Source: Candidatus Binatia bacterium
Lineage (GTDB): Bacteria > Desulfobacterota > Binatia > HRBIN30
NCBI GenBank assembly: GCA_036382395.1
Contig: DASVHW010000324.1
Location: forward strand, 1-41,232
DNA length: 41,232 nucleotides
Direction of reading: 5' to 3'
The notes under the pieces were generated by a model. The model did no database searches. It was not told the origin of the DNA and saw nothing but the letters and a program-made list of their open reading frames with translations. Made by a program: the position numbers and the translations under genes. The first letter of the stretch is position 1. Every line of letters begins with the position of its first letter. Positions 38,330-41,232 of this stretch are shown piece by piece.

Positions 38330-39349
38330 ATGGCTTACGTTCGCGCGGAGGAGCTTTCGTACACGAAGGTGCGTGCGCTCGACATGAGCCGCACCATTTG
38401 CTTCCAGCCGGTCAGCGCCCTCGAAGTCCACGGTCCGCATCTGCCGTTGGGAATGGACCTGTTCATGGCGCGGTGGATGGCGGAAGAGACCGGGCGCCGT
38501 TTTGCGGACGCACACCCGGATTGGACCGTCGTGCAGCAACCGCCGCTGCCCCTCGGCACGGACGAGCTGCCGCTGGCAGGCTCGATGAACGCGTCACAAC
38601 GGACCGTGTACGGTGCGGTCACCGCCCATGGGACGTCGTTGGTCCGGGCCGGCTATCGCTACGTTGTGGTGACCAACGGCCACGGCGGTCCGCGGCACGC
38701 GGCGGCGCTCGAGGCTGCCTGCCGCCGGGTCAGCAAACGCCACCGCATTCACATGTTCATTCCATCGAACCTGGCGTTGCATCGGATTGTCACCGGCCAG
38801 CGCTTTGACACAGTTGAATCATTGCTTGGTCGCCCGCTCACCGACGCCGAACGCCGCGGGCTACTCGCCGGCGAACACGCAGGGAGCTGGGAGACGTCGT
38901 TCATGCTGGCGGAACGGCCGGAACTGGTGGAGCCGGGCTATGGACAGCTGGGTCTCGACGGCCCGCCCCCCTTCAAGCCCCTGGCAAGGCTCGGGGAACG
39001 GCTGGTCCGTTGGCGCAGCCGCCGCGGCCGCCAGACGGCAAAACTGCAGGAGGCATTTCATGCCCTGTCAGGAGGAATCGGGTGGCTGCTCAACGCGCGC
39101 TACGGCTACGGCGGACCGGTAGTCAGCTACCAGGGTGATCCGTCCGTGGCCTCCGCCGAGCTGGGCAGGACGTTCCGCGAAGTCATGGCGCAAGAGTGTT
39201 TGGCTATGGTGGAAGCGGTGACCGCCGGCAGACTGGGCGCGACAGATGTCCGCAGCATCGCCTCCGACTACGCCGCCATTCAGCCGCACTTCTGGCCGCG
39301 TCTCGGCTTCGCCCTCGCCGCGGTGGTGTTGGCCATTGTGTTTTTCTAG
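38330..39349 (+). CDS. Creatininase family protein with a C-terminal membrane tail
   Basis: Product of 339 residues from the ATG at 38330, which has GGGAGG upstream. Metal ligands of the creatininase fold are visible: Glu32 and His34 in EVHGPHLPLG, Asp43, His118 in NGHGG, and Glu188 in EHAGSWETS. The fold cleaves cyclic amides or C-N bonds in diverse compounds; the substrate is unknown. The last 20 residues are one hydrophobic helix (WPRLGFALAAVVLAIVFF), which would tether it to the membrane and is not usual in the family. An LLM oxidoreductase follows after 62 bases. Confidence 0.82.
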   Translation: MAYVRAEELSYTKVRALDMSRTICFQPVSALEVHGPHLPLGMDLFMARWMAEETGRRFADAHPDWTVVQQPPLPLGTDELPLAGSMNASQRTVYGAVTAHGTSLVRAGYRYVVVTNGHGGPRHAAALEAACRRVSKRHRIHMFIPSNLALHRIVTGQRFDTVESLLGRPLTDAERRGLLAGEHAGSWETSFMLAERPELVEPGYGQLGLDGPPPFKPLARLGERLVRWRSRRGRQTAKLQEAFHALSGGIGWLLNARYGYGGPVVSYQGDPSVASAELGRTFREVMAQECLAMVEAVTAGRLGATDVRSIASDYAAIQPHFWPRLGFALAAVVLAIVFF

Positions 39350-39376
39350 TCGACGGTTGACAGTTGCGCGTCAACA
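39349..39376. repeat. Heptad repeat after the creatininase gene (copy K)
   Basis: GTCGACG, GTTGACA, GTTGCGC and GTCAACA follow at 7-nt steps, starting at the last base of the stop codon. The second and fourth words are complementary, giving a small hairpin. Confidence 0.55.
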
Positions 39377-39411
39377 GCCCAAGAAGACGGCGCCACGAGC
39401 GATAGGCGCGT

Positions 39412-40350
39412 ATGACCCTGTTCGGCGTTCACACCGGCCCGCAAAACTGCACGCTCGACGATCTGCGTCAGGTCTGGCATTTGGCGGACCGTTCCGGATT
39501 CCACTGGCTGTCGATCTGGGACCACTTCTACCCTGCCATGATCATCCCCGGCGACGCGCGGGGCCCCTGCTTCGAAGCGGTGTCCATCATGACGGCGCTA
39601 GCGGCCGAAACCACGCAGGCACGCATCGGCAGTCTGGTCTATTGCATGGCGTACCGTCATCCGGCGGTTTTGGCGAAGGCCATGGCCACCATCGACCACG
39701 TCAGCGGCGGCCGCATGGAACTCGGCCTGGGCGCGGGTTGGAGCCAAATCGAGTTCGAGGCCTATGGCATTCCGTTCTTGCCGATCAAGGACCGCTTGGA
39801 CCAGTTGGAAGAAGGCGTGCAGATCATCCGCGGCCTGTTCACGCAGGAAACCACGACCTTCCTCGGCAAGCACTACTGCGTGACCGAGGCACGCTGCGAA
39901 CCGAAGCCCGTGCAGCCGCGCCCGCGCATCTGGCTCGGTGGTCAGGGCGAGAAGCGCCTGCTCCGAATGGTGGCCAAGTACGCCGACGGTTGGAACGTAC
40001 CGTTTCTCGGCCCGGAGCTGTACGCGCAAAAGAACCAGGTGTTGACCCAATGGTGCGAGAAAGAGCGGCGCGATCCGCACACCGTGCTGCGCACCGTCAA
40101 TGTCGGCTTGGCGATCGGCCGCGACGAAGCTGAGGCCCAACGCAAGCGCGCAGCGCTGCAGGAACAATTCGGGGTCGCCCTGGGTTTCCTCGAGTCCGGC
40201 ATGCTGATCGGCACGCCCCAGCAAGTCATCGATCGCATCGGCGAGTACGTCGATGCGGGCGCGGAGTGGATCATTCTCGCCCTGCGCGGGCCATTCGATG
40301 TCGAGGGGCTGCAGGTGTTCATCGACCGGGTACTGCCGGCCTTCCGGTGA
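39412..40350 (+). CDS. LLM class F420-dependent oxidoreductase
   Basis: Product of 312 residues with the luciferase-like TIM-barrel pattern: FHWLSIWDHFYP, IGSLVYCMAYRHPAVLAKAMATID, GGRMELGLGAGWSQIEFEAYG and RIWLGGQGEKRLLRMVAKYADGWN. Such enzymes use coenzyme F420, sometimes FMN, to reduce or oxidise small molecules; the substrate is unknown. The ATG at 39412 fits the family N-terminus; the ribosome binding site is weak. It lies between the creatininase homologue and a universal stress protein on the same strand. Confidence 0.88.
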   Translation: MTLFGVHTGPQNCTLDDLRQVWHLADRSGFHWLSIWDHFYPAMIIPGDARGPCFEAVSIMTALAAETTQARIGSLVYCMAYRHPAVLAKAMATIDHVSGGRMELGLGAGWSQIEFEAYGIPFLPIKDRLDQLEEGVQIIRGLFTQETTTFLGKHYCVTEARCEPKPVQPRPRIWLGGQGEKRLLRMVAKYADGWNVPFLGPELYAQKNQVLTQWCEKERRDPHTVLRTVNVGLAIGRDEAEAQRKRAALQEQFGVALGFLESGMLIGTPQQVIDRIGEYVDAGAEWIILALRGPFDVEGLQVFIDRVLPAFR

Positions 40351-40407
40351 GTCCTCAGTGTCTTGAAGCTCTGCGCCGGAAAGTGGTAGAGCACAAGGAG
40401 TCACCCC

Positions 40408-41232
40408 ATGATCAAGACCATCCTGATTGGACTCGACGGCTCGGAACACTCGCGCACGGCGATGCGCTATGCCCTGTGGCTCGGCCAGCAGTTGGGCGCC
40501 ACCGTGATCGGCCTGCATGTGGTCGATATCGTTTCGATTGAAGGCTCATTTTTTCACGACATCTCCGGGTCGCTAGGCTTCGAACCGTACTTGGACTTCT
40601 CCTCCAAGATGCGTGAAGTGTTGCACGAGCGCGGCAAGGGGTTGCTGCAGGAGTTCACCGACCACGCGACACAGGCCGGGGCGCGCAGCGATACCGTGCT
40701 CGGCATGGGCGTCGTGGCCAACGAAATCGCCGAGCAGGCACGCACGGCGGACCTGGTCGTCATCGGACACCGCGGCGTCAACGAGAGGTTTTCGACCGGA
40801 CTGCTCGGCAGCACGGCGGAGAGCGTCACACGCAAGTGCCCGAGGCCGGTGTTCATTTCAACGGTGGAATTCCGTCCCATAAGCCGACCGCTCCTAGCCT
40901 ACGATGGCAGTCAACGTGCGGCGGCGGCCATGCGTGCCGCAGCCGACTTCTGCGTCTCGCTGTCATTACCGCTGACCGTACTCACCGTGGCCAAGGACTC
41001 GGAGAGCGGCGACAAAGTCATCGGCGACGCCCGCAAGTACCTGGCTCCATACAACATCGAGTCCAGCTGCGTGGTCCAAACCGGCAACGCACCGGAGCAG
41101 ATCGTTGCGTACATCAAGGAGCACGGCTTCGATTTGATGTTCATCGGCGCCTACGGCCACAGCCGCATCATCGAGATGGTCCTGGGCAGCACCACCGAGT
41201 ACGTGCTGCGCAACACCAGCTGTCCGGTCTTT
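40408..41232 (+). CDS. Tandem universal stress protein (cut by window end)
   Basis: The frame runs 275 codons without a stop to the window end. Two USP domains are present: residues 1 to about 150 (ILIGLDGSEHSRTAMRYAL) and about 160-275 (LLAYDGSQRAAAAMRAAADF). The ATP-binding motif of the second domain has the usual form G-x2-G-x9-G-S (GAYGHSRIIEMVLGS). In the first the spacer has 10 residues (GHRGVNERFSTGLLGS). AAGGAG 9 bases before the ATG supports the start. Such proteins bind ATP and help survive stress. Only a few residues are probably missing. Confidence 0.9.
   Translation, partial: MIKTILIGLDGSEHSRTAMRYALWLGQQLGATVIGLHVVDIVSIEGSFFHDISGSLGFEPYLDFSSKMREVLHERGKGLLQEFTDHATQAGARSDTVLGMGVVANEIAEQARTADLVVIGHRGVNERFSTGLLGSTAESVTRKCPRPVFISTVEFRPISRPLLAYDGSQRAAAAMRAAADFCVSLSLPLTVLTVAKDSESGDKVIGDARKYLAPYNIESSCVVQTGNAPEQIVAYIKEHGFDLMFIGAYGHSRIIEMVLGSTTEYVLRNTSCPVF

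Noticed and set aside
40786-40815. Inactive first USP domain
   Set aside because: The spacer of the ATP motif is one residue longer than usual, but all glycines and the serine are present, so loss of binding cannot be claimed.

Overview
The window reads as a chromosomal segment of a GC-rich, two-membrane, probably aerobic or respiring bacterium. The sequence shows a Tat translocase subunit, an outer-membrane DUF3187 barrel, a LolA-like protein, a PpiD/SurA-type periplasmic foldase, a coproheme-decarboxylase (HemQ) homologue, an F420-type (LLM) oxidoreductase, acyl-CoA enzymes and a proton-pumping pyrophosphatase. This mix, the order tRNA-Ser / SRP RNA / dnaX / ybaB / recR and the order rsmD / coaD / aminotransferase suggest the former Deltaproteobacteria and relatives (for example Desulfobacterota or Binatota). 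That placement is inference; there is no rRNA or phylogenetic marker comparison here.

Layout. 0.27-4.2 kb: acyl-CoA dehydrogenase (+), facing an operon of nth, enoyl-CoA hydratase and an alpha/beta hydrolase (-). 4.3-7.5 kb: three small unassigned genes, a family-5 uracil-DNA glycosylase and a translationally coupled methyltransferase. 7.6-8.8 kb: zinc alcohol dehydrogenase. 8.8-10.6 kb: ECF sigma factor, zinc anti-sigma factor and a Spy/CpxP-like periplasmic protein, a likely envelope or metal stress switch. 10.6-14.5 kb (-): LolA-like protein, hemQ and the foldase. 14.8-17.9 kb (+): tRNA-Ser(GGA), SRP RNA, dnaX, ybaB, recR. 18.0-22.5 kb: CoA-transferase/GNAT fusion (+), a clean intrinsic terminator, then a divergent membrane pyrophosphatase (-). 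22.7-26.2 kb: NUDIX and AMMECR1 genes (+), facing rsmD-coaD (one reading frame) and an aminotransferase (-). 26.3-28.7 kb: thioredoxin-like lipoprotein, argJ, tatA. 28.7-34.1 kb: zinc-ribbon membrane protein and a glycan cassette of two GT2 enzymes around a GT-C/NHL fusion. 34.1-34.8 kb: a scar with an integrase fragment and a HicB/HicA-type toxin-antitoxin pair. 34.9-41.2 kb: archease, two small unknowns, DUF3187 barrel, methyltransferase, membrane-tailed creatininase homologue, LLM oxidoreductase and a tandem universal stress protein cut by the window end.

The most unusual structure is not a gene. At least eight gene borders carry short-period tandem repeats, mostly 7 nt, usually as two facing arms that would form long imperfect hairpins. 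The word differs from locus to locus (CATATGG-like, TGATTCG-like, GGTTCAG-like, GGGTTCCA-like) but is matched between the two arms of a locus. They sit between convergent genes, cross stop codons, or lie directly before start codons that lack a Shine-Dalgarno sequence (dnaX, recR, the DUF3187 gene). Two of them share an additional GC-rich palindrome in front of the hairpin. This points to a dispersed, self-similar hairpin family that probably works as a terminator or mRNA-end structure.
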